DNA of 20,000 nucleotides, from positions 135,001 through 155,000 of the forward strand of contig CAUYUJ010018877.1 in the NCBI GenBank assembly GCA_963575745.1, given 5' to 3'. Shown one piece after another: positions 8,185 through 16,891 of this stretch (positions are counted from its first letter, which is position 1; each line of letters begins with the position of its first letter). Source of the stretch: Prorocentrum cordatum. Lineage: Eukaryota; Sar; Dinophyceae; Prorocentrales; Prorocentraceae. A model generated the notes under the pieces. It was not told the DNA's origin. It saw only the letters and a program-made list of their open reading frames with translations, and made no database searches. A program made the position numbers and the translations under genes.

Positions 8185-8338
8185 TTTGAAAAAAGCGCTC
8201 CGATCGCACTCCGCTCCCGCGACTGGGCCACGCGGGCGAGCACCCCGTCCACTAAGTCTGCGGAACGCGGCGCGCTCTCGCGGAAGCGGTGGACCACTTC
8301 ATCGGCGCGAGAGACAATCCCACCCCCGCCTCGCGCAC
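8185..8338 (-). CDS. Exon-like segment (GIVSRADEVVHRFRESAPRS...), unknown
   Basis: Minus-strand frame following a possible acceptor CCGCCACAG|GTGCGC at 8339. It reads GIVSRADEVVHRFRESAPRS and then ADLVDGVLARVAQSRERSAIG, an amphipathic helical sequence with G/C in nearly all third positions. The 3' boundary is unclear; the frame stays open to 7908 but becomes less protein-like after about 8185. The surrounding DNA is so GC-rich that GC3 is weak evidence here. No family is recognised. Confidence 0.27.
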
Positions 8339-8339
8339 C

Positions 8340-9600
8340 TGTGGCGGAATGCGAGCGCGGAGCGGGGCGCGCCCGACTGGAAGTCCACGTGGAACCGTCG
8401 GGCAGATTTCCACCGCCGAACGGGCAGGTTCGCGCCGGTGTCGAAGCAGATCCAGGGCCGCTCGGCGCCGAGCGAGCTACGGGCTTTCACTGGCGCCGGC
8501 CGTCTGCATGCGGAACTCCAGGGCCGCCGCCGGTGGCCCTGCAGGCTCAAGCGTGGCGGGGCACGGCGGGCGCAGCCGATCTGCATGTCTCGCGCGGCCG
8601 CGCGCGCTCTGCGGCCCTGAGACCTCGGGGGGCTGCGCGGGCGCAAGTCGAGGAGAACGCCAGTTGCGCGCCGCCCGCCCATCTTTCCGAGGGGATGCGC
8701 ACCTGTCACGCCGCGGATCCCATCCCTTCCGAACAGCGGCTGCCAAGGCAGAGGGCGCCTGTCTGCGGGGCCCAATTTGGTTGTATGGACGCATGCTTTG
8801 CTCGCAATGGTTTTCGTTGGACCTGACCTCCTCTTCGCGCCAACTCCCCCCGCGGCGTCTCGCAGCGCGTCCTCGCATGGAGGCGGCGCGCGTCGGGTGG
8901 CACCCGCCCCTCCGCGAAGCCGCGCGGATGACTTTGGCGAGACCGCGCGCGGGCCGCGGCCTGGCCGCGACGGCGGGGCGCAGGGGGCGCAAGGCCGTCG
9001 GAAGGAGCCCAGCGAAGCATGGCTTCCCGGGCAGCGCGCGCCGCTGTGCGCCATGTCGGTCAATATCTCCCAGAGGAGGGGGGGGCCCGCCGACGGGGCG
9101 CCCGAAGGCGACATCGCGCTGCAAACGGAGGCGCGAGCTGCCGAGGCCGCGCCTTGCCCCCGCCCATGATTACATAATGAATGAATTGAGGGCCGCCTTT
9201 GCATTTAATGTGCGCTGCTGTGGGCGGGGGCGCATCCTCGCTTCGCCCCGGCGTTCCCCCTCTCCCGCTCTCTCTGCGCGCCGCTGCATGTCTTCGCTGG
9301 AGCTTTCATTTTTTGCGCAATTGCGGCGCTGCCGCTCGCCGCTCGCCGGTTCTTCCCCCGCCCCGCGCGGCAACTGCCGGCGCCGCGGGCTGTCGTCTCG
9401 CGCCCGCCAGCTGCCTCGCGGCTCACCCCGCGAAGCGGACAGTGGAACTTGGCGCCGTTTGCTCTCGCCGCCATAGGCGCGGGGGCCTCGGGCGGGGGGC
9501 TAGTGCGCGCCCGGGGGCCGTCTTCCCAGCGCTGGGCCGCGTCTTGCCCTGTCTTCGCCATTCGTGTTTTTGTTTTATTCTCTTGCGCAGAGTGTCTGGA
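8340..9600. other. GC-rich stretch with long overlapping ORFs on both strands, no assignable gene
   Basis: The stop-free lengths on both strands (up to 301 codons on minus, 395 on plus) follow from very high GC. Two short parts look more protein-like: a plus-strand stretch ending in TGA at 9167-9169 (NISQRRGGPADGAPEGDIAL) and, overlapping it on minus, PLLWEILTDMAHSGAR. They cannot both be real. A small AT-rich break (TTACATAATGAATGAATTGA) follows at about 9171-9190. Confidence 0.3.
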
Positions 9601-10725
9601 GTTCCGACCATTTTATTCCGCGCGCGCCCCCCCCCGCGCCCTCGGCGCCAGAGTGGGGCCCCCTTGCCGCGGCTCTCTGCCCCGGGCCCCCCCGCGCCCC
9701 CAGCGCCCCAGCGGGGGGCCCGCCCACTGCCCCCTCCGCCACGAACGCTTTATCCCGCGTCGCGCCCCCTCCGCACCCCCCGCGCCCCCAGCGCCAGAGT
9801 GGGCCCCCCGCGCCGCGGCTCTCTGCCTCGCGCCCCCCCGCGCCCCCCCGCGCTCCAGCGGAAGTCCCGCCCGCTGCCCCCTCCGCCACGAACGCTGCGC
9901 TCCGCGTCGCACACCCCTCCCCCCCCGCGCCCCCAGCGCCAGATTGGGAAACCCGCGCCGCGGCTCTTTGCACCGAGCCCCCCCGCGCACCCAGCGCCCC
10001 AGCGGGGGCCCCGCGCGCTGACCCCTCCGCCGCGAACGCTTTCTTCCGCGTCGCGACGCACACCACCACCCCCCCCCGCGCCCCCAGCGCCAGAATGCGA
10101 CCCCCGCGCCGCGGCTCTCTGCCCCGAGCCCCCCGCGCCCCGGCGCCCCAGCGGGGGCCCCGCCCACTGCCCCCTTCCGCCACGAACGCTGCATTCCGCG
10201 CGCGCACCCCCCCCCCCCCCCCGGCGCCCCCAGCGCCAGTGGGCCCCCGCGCCGTGCTCTCTGCCCCGACACTCCCGCGTCCCCAGCGCCCCAGCGGGAG
10301 CCCCGCCCACTGCCCCCTCCGCCGCGAACGCTGCATTCCGCGTCGACCCCCTCCCCCCCTCCCCCCACCCCCAGCGCCAGAGTGCGACCCCCGCGACGCG
10401 GCTCTCTGCCCCGAGCGCCCCCGCGTCTCCAGCGCCCCAGCGGGGGCCCCGCCCACTGCCCCCTCCGCCGAACGCTTTATTCCGCATCGCGACGCACACC
10501 GCCTCCACCACCTCCCCCCCCGCGCCCCCAGCGCCCCAATGGGGGCTCCGCCCCGCGACGCGCACCACCTCCCCCACCCCCCCCCCCTCCGCGTCCCCAG
10601 CGCCCCGGCAGGAGCCTGGTCCAGTCACCCCGAGCCCCCCCGCGTCCCCGGCGCTCCAGTAGGAGCCCCGCCCGCAGCCCCCTCCGCCACGAACGCTTTC
10701 TCCCGCGTCGCGACGCGCGCCATCT
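9600..10725 (+). repeat. GC-rich tandem satellite, ~145-bp unit, seven copies
   Basis: The landmark (A/G)CGAACGCT recurs at 9741, 9888, 10032, 10182, 10324, about 10469 and 10689, giving spacings near 142-150 bp with the last unit enlarged to about 220 bp by an internal duplication. Units share CCCCCAGCGCC, CCGCGGCTCTCTGCC, CGCCCACTGCCCCCTCCGCC and TTCCGCGTCGCG. Because the unit is not a multiple of three, the long Pro/Ala/Arg ORFs that run through it change peptide from unit to unit, which argues against translation. Confidence 0.9.
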
Positions 10726-10828
10726 TCTCCGATTTCTCGCGCCTCATACCCCTGCCCCGCCAACCTCCCCCCCCCCTTCTGCGCAAGAGCCACGGCGCGC
10801 GCGCCGCTGGTTTCTGGATCCTCTCGCC

Positions 10829-11545
10829 CCACGAACGCGTTGTAACGCCTTCTTTCCGTCGGCCGTCGGCCCATCGGCCCGCGGTGGCCCTGCCGCCTTG
10901 CTGCCTGCGCCCCGGCACGGGGCGCGCCGGCTCGGCCGCGGCCCGCCTATCTTTTTGTCGCGCCCCAACAGGCCTCGGCTTTTCGACTCGGTCTGGCTCG
11001 CCGCTGCCTCTGTCTGCGCCATGCTGCCAGCTGCTGGCCGGCATTTTACTGCCATGCCGCCTGGCTTTAGGTGGCATCGCATGTTGTCCGGTGCCTCGGG
11101 GGCGCGGCCTGGCGGTGCCTTGCGCCTCTCGCGGCGGCCTGGGCGCCGGCGTTCCTGCGCCCCCTGGGGCGTGCGCGGCAATTTCTACGAACGACGCTTT
11201 GATCGGCGCTTTTTCCCGTTGGCAGCTTGTCCAGCGGCGGCCCGGCCGCCTTGCCGCTTGCGCCTGAGACTGGTGCTGGCTGGCTGGCGTGGCCGCGGCC
11301 ACTTTATGCTTTTGCGTCTGCGCTGCATCTGGGGCGCGCATCGCTCCTGGGGCTGCAGGTCGCATCTCGCTGGCTCCAGCTGTATTTCAGCTCGCCTGCC
11401 AGCGGTTGGCACAGCCTGGGGGACTTTTCGCTGCTGCGTCTTTCTGAACCTGGTTGCTTCTGGTCGGAGTGGTGCGACCTCGTTTGCTACAGGTACTGCA
11501 TCGTCCAGGTGTTTGCTTTGTCTTGGCTCCTACCCATGGATGACG
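10829..11545 (+). repeat. Two diverged ~358-bp units downstream of the satellite
   Basis: Both start with ACGAACG plus a CGCTTT or CGCCTTC element (10829 and 11188), then share GGCCC..GCCGCCTTGC(T/C)GC(C/T)TGCGCC and GGCCGCGGCC. They look like an outlying, more diverged extension of the satellite. No gene was recognised in 10.7-11.8 kb despite long open frames. Confidence 0.45.
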
Positions 11546-11835
11546 CAACGTCAACTGCGGCGGGTTTGCCCCCTGGCGGCGCCCGCATTGCGCGCGCGCC
11601 GCCCACCGCCCATCGCTGTGCCGTTCGCCACCCGTACGCCACCTAGTTGGCTTTCGTGGTCGCCCGCGGTCAGCTTGACTTTTTGTCTCGGCATGCTTCG
11701 ATCGCGAGCTGTCTTCGCGCTACGTGCATCTGCACGTTGTTCTGCTCTGCTCGTTGCTCGCCTGGCGGTGGTCCCTGTCTCGCCCGTGCCTACCTCGCGC
11801 CGCCCTTGCTGGCTGGTGTGGCCTCGCATCAACTC

Positions 11836-12005
11836 CTGGCGTCGAGCCACGCTCCGCGGGATGCTTGGCCGCTGCCTTCGACTGTCTAATTCGCACCGCA
11901 CTGCTGCCCGCGCTTCCACTCTGGCGTCGAGCCACGCTACGCGGGATGCTAGGCCGGTGCATTTTGGCTTTTGAGCGCCTAATTCTTTCACCACCACAAC
12001 CATAT
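11836..12005 (+). repeat. Two ~85-bp tandem copies
   Basis: CTGGCGTCGAGCCACGCT occurs at 11836 and 11921, followed in both by (C/A)CGCGGGATGCT(T/A)GGCCG(C/G)TGC. Confidence 0.8.
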
Positions 12006-12560
12006 CAGCATGGCCGTGGTTTGATTATTTCATGACGGCGCGTTCGACTAAATTCGTTCGCGATTGTCACCTCCATCTGCCGTCCGCGCCTGAAGTTTCT
12101 CTGCGCCAGCGACGTAAACATGTGTGTGTGCATGTATGTGGGTTATTTTAAAAATATTTATCACGCTGACCTCATGCACTTTGTTGTAGGATCGATCGTT
12201 GATTTTTACTTGCTCGCTGCAAGGTCGGTGGCGTTGTTTTGTCGCGCAATCTCCCTGCGTGCACGCACCGCCACCCAGTTGACTGGTCTGACAGCCTTAC
12301 AGTTATTTCGTCGCCTTTCTGATGTCTAATTAGCACCAGACTGTTGCTTGCGCTACAAAGTTCCCGCGCCGGGCTTACGTTCCTCGGGTTTTCTAGCCGC
12401 TGCGCTTTGGCATTGCAGCGCCACCCATTTGTTCACCACCAATCTGCGTGGCCGTGACTGGACTCTTTCATCATAGTTCGTTCGACTCTGTTCGTTCGCA
12501 TCGGAACCTCCACCTGCCGACCGCGCCTGAAGCTTACAAGTGTGTGTGTGTGTGTTTCCT
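11884..12560 (+). repeat. Direct duplication at ~436-440 bp offset
   Basis: GTCTAATTCGCACC (11884) pairs with GTCTAATTAGCACC (12324). CTCCATCTGCCGTCCGCGCC (12071) pairs with CTCCACCTGCCGACCGCGCC (12508). Both copies end in GCCTGAAG(C/T)T followed by a GT-rich stretch (12119-12136 and 12539-12556). Confidence 0.75.
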
Positions 12561-12583
12561 CCCGATCTTTAACACGGCACGAG

Positions 12584-12640
12584 CGTAAATGTTCTCGAAG
12601 ATCCGCGCGGACTCCCTGGACTGGCGCGCTGGACCTCCCC
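12584..12640. repeat. Dispersed repeat copy A
   Basis: Contains CGTAAATGTTCTCGAAGATC, then CGCGCGGACT and CTGGACTGGCGCGCTGGACC. This is the same order of motifs and the same orientation as copies B and C, but more diverged. No convincing exon was found just downstream on the minus strand. Confidence 0.4.
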
Positions 12641-13015
12641 CTCCCTGGCGCGCGGAAATCCAGCGCGGACCCAACAGATCCGCGCAGGCCCCCGAAAGTC
12701 AATGGTCGTGCAGATCTGCGATCCTCGACCAGCCGCCCCTTTCGCAAGGGCACCAGACTTCGCGCTTCGCACTGCGCGAGGCGCAAATTACTTCGCGTCC
12801 TCGCGCCGCCCCCCATGGGAGAGCAGGAGGACGAGGAATTGTGGCCGAACATCGAAGCGCGAATAAATTCGCGCCCTCGCGGGCGCTCTTGTTTCGGGTC
12901 GGGCGACGAGTGGGGCAGTAGCAGAGGGCACCGGGGGCGCCAAGGTGTAGGAGAAAAGCGCCCTGCGGCGGGGCCGGAACCAGCTGCACGCAGCAGGCTC
13001 CGCAACCAGGGCTCG
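12640..13015. other. Unassigned GC-rich stretch
   Basis: No supported gene. A small palindrome GCGCGAATAAATTCGCGC lies near 12858-12875. Minus-strand frames over 12.8-13.0 kb are Arg/Pro-rich; I searched them for rhodopsin helices E-G without success. Confidence 0.35.
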
Positions 13016-13143
13016 ACCACCTAGACCGTGTTTTCCGTTCTCGTTCTGTATTCGTTTTCCCTCGTCTTCTTTCCAATCCGCCTTGAGACCGCAAAACGAA
13101 GTCGAAACGAAGGCGGCCCACGAAATCGCCAAAATACCGTTCA
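13016..13143. repeat. Dispersed repeat pair, copy 1 (CGAAATCGCCAAAATACCGT)
   Basis: Shares order and orientation with 19464-19592: CCTAGA, then TTTTCGTT-type runs, then AAACGAA and (C/T)CCACGAA(A/C)TCGCCAAAA(T/C)ACCGTT. It lies about 0.3 kb downstream (gene sense) of the rhodopsin-like exons, probably in an intron. Confidence 0.7.
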
Positions 13144-13458
13144 GGTCCACCCCTGCCTTTCCCTCTATCCCCCTGTGTCGTCCGACTCTCGATACGCCTT
13201 CGGCAGATCGGCGACAGGCCCTCGACAGCGAAATCGCATGGCCCACGGCTGGGTGGGCTATCGGGCCCCTATCGGCGATCAATAGGCGATCGGGGGTCGA
13301 TCGGTTCCCCTTATGAGCCTAGCTCCGCCACCCCCCTCCTTCAATGTTGATCCCGGCCCTCCCTCCCTAGCTCCACCCCTCCCAATTCCTGGGACCCCCC
13401 CCCAGCCCAAACATGCAGCGCGGAGAGGCGGACGTGCGCGACAGCGCCAGCTGGATAC
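13144..13458. other. Probable intron sequence after the helix D exon
   Basis: No coding signal that extends helix D was found. It contains GATCGG/CGATC repeats around 13260-13300 and a pyrimidine-rich stretch at 13330-13410. Confidence 0.35.
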
Positions 13459-14225
13459 CCTGTGAGCAGCATCAGGAAAGTACCAATGGCAGTCATCTGT
13501 GTCACCATCTTGTAGCACGGCACGACCGGCGCAATGATCAGGATGAGCTCGGCCTTCATGGAGGAAGAGAAACGGCATAAACATAAACAATTGGCGGTCC
13601 GCGCGGATTTCTTGGATCGGCGCTGGACCGCCCTAGTTTATGATGTTCTTCTTCGTCGACTTAGGAGCCAAGAAGAAACAACCTTAGCCGGCGGGATGAG
13701 GAAACCGCCCCTGGCGCCTCCCCAGGGCCGACCCCGAGCCCCCAACGGTGATGAACTGCGCGCGGCGCCCGATTTCGAGTGCCGCGAGCAGAGTATCACC
13801 AGGGGGGGGTCGGAGTCAGCATTGGGGGGGCGCCAGGATGATTCCCTCGGCCCAGCGGATGAGGCTGTCTCTTCTTCGCCCATAAAGGCCTGCATCAGAG
13901 GGCAGGTGAAGGCGTAGCCCAGGTACCGGAAGCCGTTAACATTGTTGACGTGCAGCCAGCGGGTTATGGCGAGGAGCGCGACGACTGCCGAGAACCGGCA
14001 GATTGTCGAGTTCAGCCTCCGGCAGAACCGCAATCGCTTGGGCATCGGCATCGAACCCATCTCACTCCATCTGCCCAGCACTCTGATAGTGTCCTGCCAC
14101 CAGCCCAAGAGAGTGTAGAAGAGCAGTTTGGCTATCGACTTCGCCGGAGCCTTCATCTGCTGCCTGGTCGAGATGAGAATGGAGAGGTAGGTGAAAAAGA
14201 TGCACAGGAGCAGGGCGGCAAATGA
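13459..14225 (-). CDS. Microbial (type I) rhodopsin-like protein, two exons (helices B-D), partial
   Basis: Two exons are read on the minus strand: 14225-13890 (336 nt, 112 codons) and 13553-13459 (95 nt), joined in phase 0 across a GC-AG intron. Exon residues 2-19 form a strong membrane helix. Residues 32-43 are moderately hydrophobic. Residues 78-92 fit helix B. Residues 99-112 plus the start of the second exon form helix C, with the type I rhodopsin pattern R-Y-x-x-Y-x-x-T-C-P-L. In bacteriorhodopsin numbering R82, T89 and P91 are kept, position 85 is Gly (residue 103) instead of Asp, and position 96 is Glu (residue 114), as in proteorhodopsins. The second exon continues through the C-D loop into helix D. 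Members of this family are retinal-binding seven-helix pumps, channels or sensors. Helices E-G with the Schiff-base Lys were not found, so function is open. The first helix may be an extra N-terminal segment, as in enzyme-rhodopsins, or helix A. The acceptor at 14226 and the donor after 13459 (GG|GTATCC) are inferred by eye. Confidence 0.62.
13554..13889 (-). other. GC-AG intron with terminal inverted repeats (introner-like)
   Basis: This 336-nt intron separates the two rhodopsin-like exons. Read on the minus strand it starts GCCTTTATGG after CAG and ends CCATGAAG before GCC, so AGGCC occurs at both splice junctions. Its ends are imperfect inverted repeats: GGCCTTCATGGAGGAAGAG at 13551-13569 on the plus strand resembles the reverse complement of 13865-13890. 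Near its 3' end it holds a hairpin (arms 13582-13600 and 13625-13642). The frame stays open for part of the intron, but splicing it out restores a continuous helix C (PLMQ then AELIL), which is the main support. Direct repeats at the borders plus terminal inverted repeats are the reported hallmarks of introner-type transposed introns in dinoflagellates. Confidence 0.55.
13575..13642. repeat. Hairpin-bearing dispersed repeat inside the rhodopsin intron (copy B)
   Basis: Arms CATAAACAATTGGCGGTCC (13582-13600) and GGACCGCCCTAGTTTATG (13625-13642) are near-perfect reverse complements around a 24-nt loop. The loop (13601-13624, GCGCGGATTTCTTGGATCGG then CGCT) is the part shared with two other copies in the window. 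Confidence 0.6.
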
Positions 14226-14308
14226 CTCCAACGCGAAGGTAGGAGGGCGGAAAACACACATCAATACAGTAGAAGAACATAAAGTTGCATAAACACAGAC
14301 GCTCGGTT

Positions 14309-14370
14309 GCATAAACATCGACGTTCGAATGTCCGCGCGAATCTCTGGGATCGGCGCTGCACACCTCCCC
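14309..14370. repeat. Dispersed repeat copy C, upstream of rhodopsin exon
   Basis: Contains CATAAACATCG, then GTCCGCGCGAATCTCTGGGA, then TCGGCGCTG. It matches copy B in the same orientation but lacks the right hairpin arm. It sits about 85 nt upstream (in gene sense) of the exon starting at 14225, a position comparable to that of copy B before its exon. Confidence 0.55.
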
Positions 14371-14429
14371 GTCTCCCTTTTCCCTTAGGACCCTCGTGTC
14401 TTCAGGGCAACCCTGGAATAACTGGGACA

Positions 14430-15135
14430 TCTATATCTACATGTATGTACATGCACACATGCACACATACATACATGATATATATATACGCATCCCCACA
14501 TGTAGACATACGTATAACTATATACATATGAATGCATGTATGTATATGTATGTATGTATTCACATACATGGATACACACATACATGCATACATACATGCC
14601 TGCCTGCATGCATGCAGGCATACAGAAATACCTACACACAAACCTACGTACGTACGCACATACATATATACATACGTACGTGCGTACATACATACATACA
14701 TACAAACATACATACATACATACATACATACATACATACACACACATACATACATACATACATACATACACACATACAAACACACATACATATATACATA
14801 CATACACACACATCCATACATACATACATGTATACACGCATACGTACATACGTACGTACATGTATACACCTATACATGTATGCATGCATGTATGCATATA
14901 CATGTTCATAGTCATACACATGCACATATACATATACATGTGAATACACATACACATACATACATGTATATATACATATATGCATATATGCATACATGCA
15001 CACGCATATACACACATACTTACCTACCTACCTACCTACCTACCTACCTACCTACCTACATACATACATACATACATACATACATGCACACACACATATC
15101 GATATGCACACCTATACATACATGCATACATATAC
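14430..15135. repeat. Compound (ACAT)n microsatellite with an (ACCT)n block
   Basis: About 700 bp of CATA/ACAT tetranucleotides with CATG, CACA and TACG variants, plus a pure block of CTAC units at roughly 15020-15058. It produces long spurious His-Thr-Tyr-Ile ORFs on the plus strand and Cys-Met-Tyr-Val ORFs on the minus strand. It lies between the probable first exon (15177-15343) and the rhodopsin-like exon, so it is probably intronic. Confidence 0.9.
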
Positions 15136-15176
15136 AGCGATGCGCTCAGGCCAGAATCTGAGAGGAGCCCCCAGAC

Positions 15177-15343
15177 CTGGCGACGAGGACGCTCCGGAAG
15201 GCCCCAAAGAGGGCCCGAGTCGCCCAAACAAACCGATGTGCTCTTCCAACCTCCCCGAAGGAGGGGTACAGCGGCGCACAGGTCCGCTGCAACTGCGACT
15301 CGCTGAGCTCGGCCAAATCGGCCGCGACGGTCTCGGAGGCCAT
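15177..15343 (-). CDS. Probable first coding exon (MASETVAADLAEL...), unknown protein
   Basis: On the minus strand an ATG at 15343 opens 55 codons plus 2 nt with strong G/C preference at third positions, ending at a consensus-like donor CCAG|GTCTGG. The peptide begins MASETVAADLAELSESQLQR, an acidic helical N-terminus, and ends in a basic aromatic segment (HRFVWATRALFGAF). It has no signal peptide and no clear membrane helix. It lies about 950 nt upstream of the rhodopsin-like exon on the same strand, so it may be that gene's 5' exon, with the ACAT microsatellite inside the intron. The phases do not match if the GT donor is used with the acceptor at 14226, so a small exon is missing, a non-canonical donor is used, or the exons belong to different genes. 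No family is recognised. Confidence 0.5.
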
Positions 15344-15690
15344 GGGCGCTCTGCGCGCGCGACAAGCGCAGGCCTGCGGACGCTCGCTGCCTCGGACAGC
15401 CTCTGCCTTCAGCCAGAACGGCTGCAACCTGCTGACTGGGCGCCATTTGGCCGCTCTCCAAACTGGCATGGCCTTAGTCCCAACGGCCCGCTTACCCCCC
15501 GACGTGGGGACAAAAGAGACAGGGCTCTAAGCCCCCCCCCCTCCCTCATGCTGATGCCTTCGCTCCCCCCCCCGCGCGATGTCCCCCGCCCCCCTTGTGG
15601 GCGCGGCGTTGTGCCCGCCCCTCCTGTGGGCGTGGGGGTGGAAAGGTGCCAGTGCCCCCCCCACCTCCCTGTGGATGTGGGGTGATACTG
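15344..15690. other. Unassigned; likely 5' flank of the minus-strand first exon
   Basis: Minus-strand sequence just upstream of the ATG at 15343 (15344-15480) is GC-rich and could be the 5' untranslated region or promoter. No TATA-like or other promoter motif was recognised. From 15530 to 15670 there are C-rich runs and two similar GTGGGCG(C/T)G(G/C)-type segments. Confidence 0.3.
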
Positions 15691-15695
15691 CGGTG

Positions 15696-15697
<2 letters not shown>

Positions 15698-15739
<42 letters not shown>

Positions 15740-15792
15740 GTCGTCGTCGTCGTGGTCGTCGTGGTCGTCGTCGTGGTCGTCGTCGTCATCGT
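15698..15792 (+). repeat. (CGT)n trinucleotide microsatellite
   Basis: About 30 GTC/CGT triplets with a few TGG interruptions. ORFs of Ser (plus) and Thr (minus) homopolymer come from it. Confidence 0.95.
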
Positions 15793-16490
15793 CCCCCCCA
15801 TCCCTTCTGGGGGAGGGTGGGCCTGTGGTTGAGCAGGGACCGACCGTCCCGGCGCTCCTCTCGGCCTACCATGAGATGTTCGTAGAACCCATCAACGTTC
15901 TAAGAACAAAAACAAGGTTCTCAGAACATAAGCCCGATGTGTTAAAACAAAGACAGACTCAGCCAGAAATGTTTTGAGAACATTTCGTGCAAACCACAAA
16001 AGGTTCTTAGACCATTCTTTGATGTGCCTATAGGCGAGCTGGGACGCTTCGCTACTGCTTGATGTGGGGCCCTGGGGCCCATTCCATCTGGGGGGAGGGG
16101 CCTATGAAATCTCGACCATGGACCATGTATCATGTTCCCTTCGGTCCTCGCGGGGCCTGTGCCCACCTGCGGGCGTGGGCCTGTCAAGCTGAGATGCCAT
16201 GGCCCAGTGGGGATGGGGATCGGTCAAACGATGCTCATGTCGTGAAGTCGGCGTGGGTCGTTCAGCCCGGTGCGGTCCTGGCTTTCCGAGCAACCCAGAC
16301 CGTTGAATAACGGCCGCGTCTGTGCCACGGGCGGCGTGAGCATTGTTAGTGACCGGCCGCGCCAGCGGTCGCTGCCACGTCGGCGCGGCGCGAACCTGTC
16401 CTACAAACGGACGAGTCACCTCTGCGGACAATGGTCCAGGCCTGACTAAGATCCTGTCGGGGCGGGCAAACCTTCCTAGCCTTTGAGGCT
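15793..16490. other. Unassigned stretch with small inverted repeats
   Basis: Palindromes GTTCTAAGAAC (15897-15907) and GTTCTCAGAAC-like (15917-15927), and a hairpin GAAATGTT/AACATTTC with a 5-nt loop at 15966-15986, share a GTTCT..AGAAC theme. ORFs on both strands at 16.06-16.43 kb show no recognised domain. Confidence 0.5.
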
Positions 16491-16697
16491 CGCAAGAGTG
16501 CCCCGGGAGGGTCCGAAGAGGCGCCCAGGAGGCCGCGCGAGGCCCCCAAGAGACCCTCGAGAGGCTACAAGAGGCTCCCCCGAGGCGCCCGAGATGCTCT
16601 CAGAGGCCCCACGGACGGCCAGGAGGCCCCAAGAGGACTCCCTGAAAATTTCAAGAGACATCCGAAGAGACTCCGAGCATCCAAGAGGCCTCTGGTG
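16491..16697 (-). repeat. Degenerate decamer array (GCCTC(C/T)TGGG family, minus sense)
   Basis: Plus-strand text repeats GAGGCxCCCAAGAGGC-like units about every 10 bp. On the minus strand these read GCCTCCTGGG and variants, the same decamer as the array at 18342-18491 but inverted and more decayed. Confidence 0.65.
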
Positions 16698-16706
16698 ATT
16701 TTGCTC

Positions 16707-16765
16707 GCCTTCCTCCTCCTCCGTCTGTTCCTCCTCCTCCTCCTCCTCCTCCTCCTCCTCCTTCT
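16707..16765 (+). repeat. (CTC)n tract
   Basis: TCC triplets with a few interruptions, pyrimidine on plus. Confidence 0.9.
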
Positions 16766-16825
16766 CGTTACAAATAATTTCCCCCTGTCGCACCCCGAGG
16801 CCAATCAATGTTTAGGGCGGGCCAG

Positions 16826-16849
16826 GCGTTTCGCCTGAGATTTCCTCAC
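16826..16849 (-). repeat. Isolated inverted copy of the GAGGATGTCTC family
   Basis: On the minus strand it reads TGAGGAAATCTCAGGCGAAAC, matching the left-block units of 980-1470. Confidence 0.65.
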
Positions 16850-16891
16850 CAATTATGACCCTGAAGCTGAAGAATTGGCAACAATTTCGTA

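Noticed and set aside
9199-11974. Very long plus-strand ORFs (487, 567 and 530 codons) and minus ORFs up to 374 codons
   Set aside because: They run through the GC-rich satellite in all frames and both strands, are almost only Pro/Ala/Arg/Gly/Ser, and the 145-bp unit shifts frame at each copy.
13110-13140. Dinoflagellate spliced-leader gene, suggested by ATTTTGGC on minus
   Set aside because: Only eight bases agree with the known 22-nt leader, the flanks differ, and the sequence belongs to a dispersed repeat present at 19.5 kb too.
12788-13282. 164-codon minus ORF downstream of the rhodopsin exons as the missing helices
   Set aside because: Its central part is the dispersed repeat shared with 19.5 kb, and no stretch fits helix F or G with a retinal Lys.
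14385-15161. ORFs of about 130-210 codons rich in His-Thr-Tyr-Ile or Cys-Met-Tyr-Val
   Set aside because: They are translations of the ACAT microsatellite and have no non-repeat content.
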